Below, piece by piece: positions 1-11,100 of a stretch of DNA of 64,000 nucleotides. The notes under the pieces were generated by a model. The model was not told the DNA's origin. It ran no database searches and was given only the letters and a program-made list of their open reading frames with translations. The stretch lies in NCBI GenBank assembly GCA_033964015.1, contig JAWWUD010000094.1:124001-188000 (forward strand). The letters run 5' to 3'. A program made the translations under genes and the position numbers. The stretch is from Scolanthus callimorphus. Its lineage: Eukaryota > Cnidaria > Anthozoa > Actiniaria > Edwardsiidae. Position 1 is the stretch's first letter. Each line of letters begins with the position of its first letter.

Positions 1-504
1 TACCTACAAATTCGCTCATGGTTGTCAGAAAAAGCCCAAGTAAACCTTCCCCCACTAGAGGTGTCATATATTCTATTAGGGGTTGAAAAGACTTATTACA
101 ATTCAACATTGGTAAATTTTATAATATTACTTTATAAGCTCTTTCTTTACAAATCAAGACCTTCTTACAGAATTCCATCACTGACTACTTTCATTGGCTT
201 TATGGCTCACTACGAGCGCATTGAAAGAAAAACCGCACAAAATCTTGATAAAATGTATCAACACCTTACGAAATGGGAGAAATTACTGGCCTTCTTTTGA
301 CCTTCTCAACTTGAAATGTGGAAAACTTATTAACTATTACTAATGTCAGTCACTGCTATGTATATATAGTCTTTCTTTTTCCTTTTTAGTGTTGTATATG
401 TGTCTAGTTATGTAAATATGTAGGGTGGGATATTGATCAAAATTAATAAAGATTATTAAAAAAAAAAATAATAAAATAAAATAAAAATAAAAAATAAAAA
501 AAAG
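1..504 (+). mobile_element. LINE 3' end: last part of ORF2 plus poly-A tail
   Basis: Frame 1 is open from the window edge to the stop at 298-300. It reads as the extreme C-terminus of a non-LTR retrotransposon polyprotein: a W-L-S/NLPPLEVSYILLG-like segment, then a basic helical stretch and a Glu/Lys-rich end. After the stop come about 150 bp of untranslated sequence, AATAAA near 446, and an A-rich tail (about 458-504) broken by T residues, as in an aged LINE tail. The 5' part lies outside the window. Similarity to Tx1/L1-type ORF2 ends is from recall of the family, so the clade is tentative. Confidence 0.6.
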
Positions 505-2860
505 CTTTTCTTCTCCTCCAAAAGGTGGCTTTGGCTGTAGCTGTGACCAGTTAGGCCACCAGTGATGTACAAACAAGTTATGAAAGCAATGCTATTGGCA
601 AAAATTAGGAGTATTTCAGATTCTGATGATGTCATCTTGGGTGTCATTTCACACTGATCACCTGATCAATCTATCCTACCCTTCTCTTCTCTTCTTTCCG
701 TTTTGTCAGAGTTTGGTTGTCCAGCTGTGTTCTGGACTTAAGAAACAAGAACTATTGATCTTTTTTATCCCATCACTCATTTTTGGGATCAGGAACTTGG
801 ATTCACAAGTTACTACAGATTTCACAGAAACCATGGTGCATGACGGAAAAAAACATGTATGATTCTACCTGCTTGGGCTCATGTTTTTGTCTGTATTCCT
901 TTCTTGAAAATAACTATCATGACTGAGTAGAAATAAAAAAAACTTGCCTGTTACAAGTAATTATTGAAATATGAGAAAGCAAGCTACTTTACAGTAAATG
1001 GGCCACAACAGAACTGATGGCTTTTCCACAATATTTCAAAGATATTGCCATCAGTTTCAGGTCTTTCAGAGAAGTTTAAGAAAAACTTGCCAACCTGTGG
1101 AGAAAGGAGTGCAGACAAAAACATGAGCCCTGAAGGGGAGAATTGTTAGATGTTTTTTCAACATGCACCATGGTTCAGTGAAATCCGTAGTAAAAATGGG
1201 TTTTGTTGTTCAGTAAAATGACAAGACATCAGCTGTTGAGCCCACTGTTTATTTTCTGTTATTTAAAAAATAATCATAGCACTAGTAACACCACAACCTT
1301 AAAACACTACTAGCTGAAAGTCAACTGACCAGTAGGCCCAAATATTATTTTTTAGACTGAATGAGCAGATTTCAGATGACTGTTGTGAGTAATTCGCAAT
1401 TACCTTGTAATTACTCCTATAGGTTTTGTTCAGAATTGGTGTAATTACTTTACGATTGGTTTCACTATGTACAGTCAAAAGAAATCCGCTCTATAACCTT
1501 TAGCTACATACTGTACCTATGCTGCACAAGAACGTCAACTCTCCTGGTTTTGCCGGGAGTCTCCTGTCTCCTAGCAAAAATTTCCTGAGCTGCCATATAT
1601 TTACTGTATTTCTCCTGGGTTTCTTTCTTCAAATTTTCTCATATAACCTTTGTATTTCACCTGAGATCCCAAGGTTTCTCGCAGTATCTGAAGTCCAAGG
1701 GTTGACAAGGTGCAGATATGCAGACTGGTTTGGGAGATTTCTACTGTGTTTAATGGGCATGTGTAGGCATGTATGTTTTGGATTCAGTCTGTTGAGTTCT
1801 GGCAATACTAAAAGCCAGGCTTACTATCAAAAGGCTGACTCTAACCCATAAACAATTATTTTTGTATTACAAACAATAGATATTTTTATTCACCAATTTA
1901 CTGTTCATGTATTATGTGCTATTAGTTTGCTATTGTTGCATGACAGTTTTAAAAAAAAGAACTACCAGGATTTACATTGAAATGAATTTTACATGTGGCT
2001 GGTGTGCACAAGCAGAGCCCAGAAACTATCTGTTAACAAGATTAACTCTTCATGTCACAATTTGAGGCACTTCACTTGTATTCCTAGTCTCTGCAGTCAC
2101 CATTATTAATTGTATCATAAAAAATGATTTTAACATTCCTTGCAAAGAGAAAAATAGAAATAATACTAATTTATAACTCTGTTAGTATATTCTAATGCTT
2201 CAATTATAAATAAATAAAGTTACCTTTCTCTCTATATATACTATATACTATGATAGCAGACATGCCAACTGTCATGCCAGAGGTCCTTTTGGAGTGACAA
2301 TCATGCTGTTATAGCCAGAATGAAAAAATGAAAACAGATTTGTTTGTACATTTCTGCTGAGTGGTATTGCCAAGAGTTGCCCACTAAGGCAGCCATCAAT
2401 GGCTACTAAAAGCTTTAAGAACTTATTGTTAAAAGGAGAAACACTGTTTGAGGAGTACATTGTACTGGGTACTGTACATTTTTAGGAAAACGTCAGAAGG
2501 TTTCCAGAAATACATTTGGAATAAAATACTGATTTCAAAAGTTGAATTATGTTTGATGTCATTTAATGGGTCTATAGACTTTAATCTCTCAATGTCAGTG
2601 AAGATTTTTCGTTTTTTTTTCTCATACATTCACTGCATGTATTTTTCCTGATTGAATTGTTGGGTTGGTATCTATTTCTTTGCCAAGGAGTCTTAATTTT
2701 AAAATAACTTTAATATTCACAGGAGTATAAACTTTTAACCAAATTATTAAATGTAAGCTTTTGGATACCAAGCACAATTTTGTTCATTATATAACATGAA
2801 AATATTGTGCCCCCCCCCAAAAAAAAAAAAACAAAAAAAACAAATTGAACAGTCCATTTT
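505..2860. other. Gene-free stretch downstream of SLC35B2
   Basis: AT-rich sequence between the LINE tail and the 3' end of SLC35B2. Open frames here are short and none resembles a known protein. A small MITE-like element at 1360-1495 is listed separately. I see no RNA gene. Confidence 0.55.
1360..1495. mobile_element. Small MITE, TAGAGCGG family, diverged copy
   Basis: The ends match in inverted orientation: a GAGCAGATTTCAGATGACTG-like left end and a GAAATCCGCTCTATA right end. The interior contains a diverged segment shared with the copy at 11873-11979 (CTCCTATAGGTTTTGTTCAG in both). It belongs to the family whose better copies are 5989-6244 and 43126-43381. Confidence 0.6.
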
Positions 2861-2866
2861 ACCTAA

Positions 2867-2872
2867 TTTATT
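2867..2872 (-). terminator. Likely poly(A) signal of SLC35B2
   Basis: TTTATT on the plus strand is AATAAA on the coding strand. It lies about 70 bp past the stop codon of the transporter gene. The short distance is plausible for a compact 3' UTR, but the cleavage site was not identified. Confidence 0.5.
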
Positions 2873-2942
2873 AACTTAAAGCCACCAATATGCACCCCTC
2901 TGCATTCAAAAGTATTGTACTGTCATTTAAAGCCTTTAGGCT

Positions 2943-4467
2943 CTAACCTTTTCCACTACCCTTAGTCCTATATCTTGCATAAATACGTAGAAACAAAGCT
3001 ATAAAAACAATGAGAACACCAAATGCAGCCTGTGCAGAGAGAGGATGTTGATACAATATACAAGATATAATGATACTCAACATTAATCTCAGTGTCATTA
3101 TGATGGTGAACACTACTGGGCCAAAGGCCTGAATTGTGTAGAATATAAACAACTGACCTGTTGCTGAACAGAGGGAAAGTATCATAGCATGGTAGCCAAA
3201 TGTGGGATGAGCAATGGCAAACTGGATTGATGAGAAGAATTTTCCACTTTGAATTAAAGACCAGATAGTGAACACACTCGAGAATAAATTGGTACCAAAC
3301 ATCATTTGAGTAGAGCTCATTTTATAGCTCTGGAAAAGCTCTGACTGCCAATTGGATGTGAAACTATCAAACATCATATAACCCAAAAGGATTGCAGCTC
3401 CCGAAATTGTTGTCTCAACAGCAGCCTTTTTAGATGTTCCTGCTGATAGAAGAAACAAACTAACACCAACTGAGAGCAAGACAGCAATGACATACTCATA
3501 GTAGGGGTAGGTCTTCCTGGACACAAGTTTACCCATGAGCATGACTGGAATAATCTTGGAAGCCTTGCAAAGCACTTGAGTAGGGAAGCTCACAAACTTG
3601 AGTGCCTCGTATTGACACCAACTGCTCATGATGTTTGAAAATGATGAGTAGGAGTACTTATATAAAGGGGCCTTATGCCTTGGTTGCCTGGTAACCATGA
3701 TATATATCCCTGCAACAGTCATCGCAAGGATTCTATTTACAAATACCAGAAATTGTGAGTTCTTGAATTTCACTGCTTTTTGGGTTCCATCTGGTAGGAC
3801 TTCATAGTAGCTTTTTGTCATTACTCGTTCTTGTAAGACACCCCAAAGCAAATAGGATGCTTGTAAGCCCGCAACACAAAACAAAAGCTTTGATGCTGCC
3901 CTTCGGAAAGAAGTAGGTGGGTCTGTTGTACCATTTTCTGTTATTCCCTTCTCCATCTCACTCTCTGGGTCTTCTTGTATCCCAAACACAAACAGCTGAA
4001 TTGATCTGAACAGACATCCCTTGGCTGAAATATTAAAAAATAAAAATAAATCCTCTTATTTTCTTTACAGTCACTGATTTTTTCACTGGAAATCTCGGGG
4101 TTGACTGGTTTGTGTAGCCATGTGTGGCACAATGTATTTTAATTTGACTTTAATTATTAGAAATCAGTAGGGTGACCCACAACTAAATACATTTTTTTTT
4201 TCTGTAAACAATTCACGGCCAACGCTCACCTTCCCTTTCGTGGAAGTTAGAATTCTTGATCATTCTGATCGCGAAAGATACTGGAATAATCAAAGTAGCA
4301 TAGCCAAATACATTCCACATGAGACTGAACAACCAGAAATCTTTTTCGATAGTGGTTTTACTTGGCTCCTCAATATCTTGGTCTTTTGGAACTGGAGCAG
4401 TTTCAGAAAGCGCCAATGTCGCATAAGCTGCAATCAGTAGAAAGCAGAGTCTCTTTGATCCTTCCAT
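2943..4467 (-). CDS. SLC35B2: Adenosine 3'-phospho 5'-phosphosulfate transporter 1 (SLC35B2/PAPST1)
   Basis: This is a Golgi antiporter that imports the sulfate donor PAPS for sulfation of glycans and proteins. There are two coding exons: 4467-4230 (start ATG; donor G|GTGAGC) and 4024-2943 (acceptor TATTTCAG|CC). They join in phase 1 to give 439 aa; human PAPST1 is 432. Exon 1 encodes a hydrophobic N-terminus (residues 6-20) and a second membrane segment (about 45-68). Exon 2 carries the family hallmarks: GLQASYLLWGVLQERVM (about 132-148), SSWCQYEALKFVSFPTQV (about 213-230) and IIPVMLMGKLVSRK, then the multispanning C-terminal half with DSFTSNWQ and FTIIMTLR. The tail is short and basic. The neighbour PPP2R3C starts 695 bp away on the other strand. 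No frame break was seen. Identification rests on near-continuous recalled similarity to animal PAPST1. Confidence 0.95.
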
Positions 4468-5162
4468 AGCTCAGATTTGTGCTAACTTCTAACTCAGACA
4501 GCCTACAACCAGATGTTGAGATAAACAAATCTGTGACTACTTCTCAGAGCAAACACAGAAGTGCGAGAGAAGAAACAGATGGCGCCAGTTTTCAAACCAG
4601 ATTTGTGCCACAACATCTACATAATAGCTTGCTTCCTGGAAGGTAAAAGGCAACGGCGTAATCTCTCCTTCGTAAAAGAACGGGGAGACCAATAAAACTG
4701 TAGAATTCATTCAATCCTTTCATTTGCATGCCACGTACTACGAAGTGCAACTTGTTTTGGGTTTCAACATGACACGTGATACGACGTGACAGTTTTTTCT
4801 CCGTGGATCCAGGCTTTTCCTTTTTTTCGTTCCGCAGGTAGACCGCGTCTCCCACCGAAGTTAAATTAATTTGGATGTAGAAAAATCAAATAAAAATTGC
4901 ACATGAGAAATGAATATGAAAATAACAAACAAAATGATGCGTTGTTCGTTATTGTTCTCTTGAGAGATTATTTCTGCATCTTGTTATGTTTTGAGTTGAT
5001 CTGCCCGCATTGTCTAGTCAGCGGTAAAATCCTTCCCATAAATCCTTGCCCGCGTCATCACTCAAAATAAAACATGGCGGGATTTTTGTTGTGCAAAATG
5101 TGCTAAATAGTTTGGTTGCAATTCCTCCATACCTCTATAATTTGTCTTGCGTTTACAACATA
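4468..5162. promoter_or_regulatory. Shared intergenic promoter region between SLC35B2 and PPP2R3C
   Basis: This 695-bp gap separates two outward-facing start codons, a layout typical of bidirectional promoters of housekeeping genes. A canonical E-box (CACGTG) lies near 4772 next to a CGACGTGAC half-site. I see no obvious TATA box at a fixed distance from either start. A minus-strand open frame here (4592-4855) starts at GTG and resembles nothing I recognise. Transcription start sites and 5' UTR exons cannot be placed from sequence. Confidence 0.5.
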
Positions 5163-8100
5163 ATGGGATGGGCTGATACGCTAAAGAAATACGTAGAACG
5201 CAAGAAGGAAGAAAAGGCAAACGGTATGACTTCTAATTTTAAATCAATTCTGCGTACCTACGTTCTGTTAGCTGTATGAAAGTTTGAAACGTTTTGACGT
5301 TATGCGGATGAGAGGCTTCGTAATCTTTGTTGTGACTTGGGCAGAATCTCAAGATTTTTGACGAAGTTGGGTTGACAGGTCTAGATTGTAAGTTTAAGCA
5401 CCGAAAGTCAAAGAGAAGTTTTAAAAATCACCAGAGGAGATTTTGTTTTGTCTATGCATAGTTAAGCCCTGGCTAAACTAGGACTCATGTAGCACACAAC
5501 ATTGTAGCCGGACACATTGTAGCCTTCATGTTTCCCCGTTTATCCACGTGATACCAAATGAAATCACTTAGTTGCGGTGTGGTTACGGTCGCGGAGCGGT
5601 ACAACTTTGTCGTGGAACTTTTCACAGTCATACGAAATCTGCTCTAGCTTTAGACTAATTATTATGGTCTATGACTGAGCATCCAAAAACAAAAATACAG
5701 TCTACCTTCTTGGACCTTCTTGAACAGTACTGTAATCTCTTTCACATCTAAGTTAGCTCAAATTCTGTATTGTTTTGAAGGTGCTGGCCATGGTTATAGA
5801 GCAGATATTGTATGACTGTGAAAAGTGCTGCAACACGACGTGGCACGGTCTCGGCATGGAACCTGGTCTGCCGTAGATACAGAATGGAATTGTGTAGTCG
5901 TGACACGGTCATGGCCACGGTGTGGTACAACTTTGGTGCAGCACTTTTCCACAGTCGTACAAAATCCACTAAAAGATAGTAATCATCATAGAGCAGATTT
6001 CACATTACTGTCAAGACTTGATATGTAATTGCGATTGCTTTGCGTTCTCATTGGCTACTCGTTTTTCTCTGCCAATCAAATTCTTCAGTAAATAAAATTG
6101 TGTAATTACTTAGTAATTGATTCGGCTTGCAATTGGCTGAGAAAAAAGCCATTTAGGAGCAAGTCGTGATTTCTCTCGATTCTGATTGGCTAGTGATTGC
6201 TCAATTGCAATTGTTTTCACGACAGTCATGTGAAATCCGCTCTAATTATCAATGTTGTCATTGTTTTGATTATCTTGTAGAAGAAGGTGCCCAAGCTAGT
6301 GAGTCTGAGACTGACTTGTTTACAAATACTACACTGAATGGAAAGGACAGGCTGAACACAAAACTAAAGACAGCAGTTTCAATACTATCCCAAAATTCTA
6401 TTACAAGGTACTGTCATGCTAGAACAATTGCAGAGCCTATTATAAATTAAAGCAGTTATATATCCTCACTGGACTCCTTGTGTTCATCTAAGTTATGGGA
6501 ATGAGACCTGGCGAGCCCAGTGATTGCGTGAAAACAAAGCTGGGGGAGGGTGGGTGGGAAAGTAAAAAAGGCATTGCCAGGCCCGTGGAGCACAAAGAGA
6601 TGAAAACCAACCAGTAAGTACCAGGATGGTAGAAGCACCCTGTCTGCACGAGTAGAGCCAACAATGGTGAATATGCTAATGAGTCAGTGCCTTATATTCG
6701 CATTAATGAGACCAGTGAGAATAGGGCTGGAAATTGTAAAGTAATAAGTCACTTTTGCTAGGAAACGTTTCTCATTTAACACTAAAATTTTAGTTACTTC
6801 TCACACAGTCTGTGAAATCACGACAAACAACTGCAAGGCGTTCCAAGTGTAATATTGCAGGGAACTGGGCACTAAAGCGATAAGAATTTGATAAGAATTT
6901 GGGGTTCATTGGCAAAACTTGTTCTAAACTTTTAAAAATCACGTGAATTTGAAAATTCTGTATTCCTTTCTTAGCAAGCATAATAGATCTTTCAAGATAT
7001 CAACTCATTTGATTTAGGAAGATCTTTTTAGCCACTTAAACAACCGAAATTTTCTGCGAAATCCCCATGAAATCTCCCATTTTAAAATCCTGCAAAATTC
7101 GGTATTTTTTTCCGCAAAATATCAGAAGGCCTGACAAGGGTATTGGAGGGAGGCTTCTTTCTAATGCAAGTACTACTTGTCTCACAATAAATCAAAAGGG
7201 CATTTTATTTGATTATCTTCGAGCATTATCATAATTATATTGTTTATCATTCCCTTTAAATAGCTACCTTCAGAAGATGAGGTGCTACAGCAAAAACTCC
7301 GTGAGGAATCACGTGCCGTCTTTTTACAGAGGAAGAGCAGAGAACTATTAGACAATGATGAGCTACAGGTAATAGAAACCAAATATTATGAAATATTCCG
7401 TAAAAATAAATCAGTTGTGTTTTAATTTTAATCGAAAGAAGAGTATAAAGATTGTCAGTAGAACTTCAATTTCACTAGGAATATAGGTTCAAAGATAAAG
7501 CTAAAACTCTGAAAAAAAAAACTGATTCAAAACTATTCCAAAATTGTGTGAACCTTATGAGAGTGGAAAGAACAAATCTAGCATGGATGACAGAACAGAT
7601 TTTGAAGTGAAGAGGCTCATTACAGACAATGTATGGCAAAGTGGGGGGCCCCCAGCTGCCTGGCTCTGCCGTCTATGAAAATTGTTCCAAAATGGTCATT
7701 TAACCTGATCTCATGATTGCAGCCACCATCATCGATTTATGTTGCAACAAAGCACCAAAAGTATGCCTTTTGTCAACAAAAAATGCAAGCAAGCCAGAAG
7801 TGCAAGAGTACCTAAATCTTTTAAAATCTTAATCTTCTAGAAACTGTGGTTCCTCCTTGACAAGCACCACACCCCTCCAGTCATTGGAGATGAGCAGGTT
7901 TGAAAGCTTTTACTTTTGTTTGTTCTCTGCTAGTTGAAGTCCAATCCTGTTTAACAGCATATTTTAAGAAATTCAGAATACAGGACGAAAAAGCTCCACA
8001 AAAAAACTCGTTTGAATGGCTAAAAAAGTCATTTGCTACCCGTTAATTTTGGCCCAAAAAACGGAAAGCTGTTATTATATGTTTTTCCATGCAGGGTCAC

Positions 8101-11100
8101 AATAGTCTAGGAGCAGATCTTGAAAAGAGGCCTACCTAGAAAGTGGTTTTCGTAGCACCCATCGCGCAGACCCGTGAAAGTAGCATAGGATGATAGGTAT
8201 ATGTATAAGGTTTAATTTAGACCGGTGTTACAAATGAGCGACAACATTCCGATATCGGGCACTTTTGTGACAAGATGCTCACATCTTTGTTAATTTCTAA
8301 ACTAATATAAAGCCTGTAAAATTACAAATCTTATCAAGAAACACATCAAACTCTGCATCCTTGTAGGAAGTAAATGCGTTTCAAATGGTTAGATATAATC
8401 TTGTGCCATAATTGCCGTATGTACTGTAAAAATGAAGGTTAAAGAGACATCTGTGATGGCGGCCATTTTGAATCCTTTTGTTATTCATGAGGTTCCTTTG
8501 TTATTCATGAGTTCCTGACGTCTGGAAAGTCAAGAATGACATAGACTGTACAGGCTTCCTGGCCTAAGAAAGTTTTAATGGTCTGGTATCTCTTCGCTGA
8601 CTTTGTTTGAATCATTTAACTACCGGCAGGTAATTTCGAATAAAGAAAAATGTTTTTGGTATTTTCTAATAAACCTATAACTTTTTGTTTATGTCAACAG
8701 AGATCACACAAAACATATAATAGCAGTAAAATGTCCACAAAAGTGTTCAATGCATTGGAGGGATATTTTTTGCCAATGCATGCATTAGGCATGCTGTACT
8801 TGTAGCGCTACTGCCTATATCTATGTCTTCAGGAGAGGAGTCACAACTCATTTGAATAACAAAGAACTAATATGGCTGCCAATTTCTAATAACTGTTTCT
8901 GACGTTAGAGTGAGTTTTAAGGGCAGATTTACAGCTCGGAATTTGAAGTGTGTGATTTCTTACAATGATGCAATGTTTTGGATACATTTGATCCTTGAAT
9001 GAGGGATTTACAGGCATACTGTATAAGTTCGCAATTTTTTACAAAGGACATATGAGCAGCAGGGAAACAAAATGCCCAATATCGGGGTGTTGTCCCACAA
9101 GCCAATCTGTGCGATACGGATCAAATTGAACCTTAGGCACGTACCTATCTTTCATATTATGTTATTGCCCTGTGTCTGCGTGTTGGGTGCTACGACACAA
9201 TTTTTTTCTGGTAGCTGCTCCTAGACTACAAATAGTGGGCTTTGTGTACGTACCCCTTACTTTTATAAGCTGGCTGGTAGTGATCATCCTCTTTGTCTCA
9301 GGGCTAAAAATAGTAGCTGGAAGGATGGTAGACACATCCAAATCGATTTGAGCTCTGTCATATATCTTATTTCTGACTGGCCATATAGGTCCAGCGAGAG
9401 ATATCCCAAGTTTTAGTCACAGTTTTTGGACGCAAAAACTAAATCTCATCATCGTGCAAGTCAAACCCAGTTTAATAGCGGAGCTCCCGCGGGCGCCGAA
9501 GGCGCCCGCGAGCGGAGCCCCATAGCTACATGCAGGAGAAAAAGGAACAAAAAAAAGTGTATATGCATCCAACGATTCTGTCATGGACTTCCGGTTTGTG
9601 CGTTCGTTCGTTCGTTCGTCCGGAATGACGTCATCGAAACTAGAAAAATCAATATCTCAAGAAGGCAACATCGATAGGTGACCAAACTTGGGTAAAGTTA
9701 TTCTGGAGGCAAGGGGGGGCACTACCAAGGTCACGTGACATGACGTCATCGATGACGTCTTCAAAACTAGAAAAGTCAATATCTCAAGAAGGCAACATCG
9801 CTAGGTGACCAAACTTGGGTAAAGTTATTTTGGAGGTAAGGGGGGTGCACCACCAAGGTCACGTGACAGGACGTCATCGATGACGTCATCAAAACTAGAA
9901 AAGTCGATATCTCAAGAAGGCAACATCGCTCGGCGAATAAACTTAGGTAAAAATATTTTGGTGGTAAGGGGGATGCACCACCAAGGTCACGTGACATGAC
10001 GTCATCGATGACGTCATCAAAAGTAGAAAAGTCAATATCTCAAGAAGGCAACATCGCTAGGTGACCAAACTTGGGTAAAGTTATTTTGGACGCAAGGGGA
10101 GTGCACCACCAAGGTCACGTGACATGACGTCATCGATGACGTCATCAAAAGTAGAAAAGTCAATATCTCAAGAAGGCAACATTGCTAGGTGACCAAACTT
10201 GGGTAAAGTTATTTTGGACGCAAGGGGAGTGCACCACCAAGGTCACGTGACATGACGTCATCGATGACGTCATCAAAAGTAGAAAAGTCAATATCTCAAG
10301 AAGGCAACATCGCTAGGTGACCAAACTTGGGTAAAGTTATTTGGACGCAAGGGGAGTGCACCACCAAGGTCACGTGACATGACGTCATCGATGACGTCAT
10401 CAAAAGTAGAAAAGTCAATATCTCAAGAAGGCAACATCGCTAGGTGACCAAACTTGGGTAAAGTTATTCTGGAGGCAAGGGACGTGCACTACCAAGTTCA
10501 TGTGACATGACGTCATCGATGACGTCATCGAAACTAGAAAAGTCAATATCTCAAGAAGGCAACATCGCTCGGCGAATAAACTTGGGTAAAATATTTTGGT
10601 GGTAAGGGGGATGCACCACCAAGGTCACGTGACATGACGTCATCAAAAGTAGAAAAGTCAATATCTCAAGAAGGCAACATCGCTAGGTGACCAAACTTTG
10701 GTAAAGTTATTTTGGAGGCAAGGGGAGTTCACTTCCAAGGTCACGTTACATGACGTCATCAAAGACGTCATCAAAACTAGAAAAGTCTATATCTCGAGAA
10801 CGCAACATTGCTACGTGACCAAACTTGTGTAAAGTTATTTTGGACGCAAGGGGGGTACACTACCAAGGTCACGTGACATGACGTCATCGATGACGTCATC
10901 AAAACTAGAAATGTCAATATCTCGAGAAGGCAACATCGCTCGGCGAATAAACTTGGGTACAGTCAAGAAAACATCCGGAGTATGTCGGCATGGAGCTCTT
11001 TGAAATGCAACATAAAAAAAATCTGAATTTGCAAGTATGGCAGTGGAGAACAAGAATGTTTTCTGTAGCAAGTGACGTCGCGACACGTCACATTATTAAT

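Noticed and set aside
4592..4855. 87-codon minus-strand frame in the shared promoter
   Set aside because: It has a GTG start, no recognisable domain, and lies upstream of the true SLC35B2 start; it may be 5' UTR.
9426..9677. 83-codon frame at the edge of the satellite element
   Set aside because: It reads through a GC-rich palindrome and a (TTCG)n run; low-complexity by-product.
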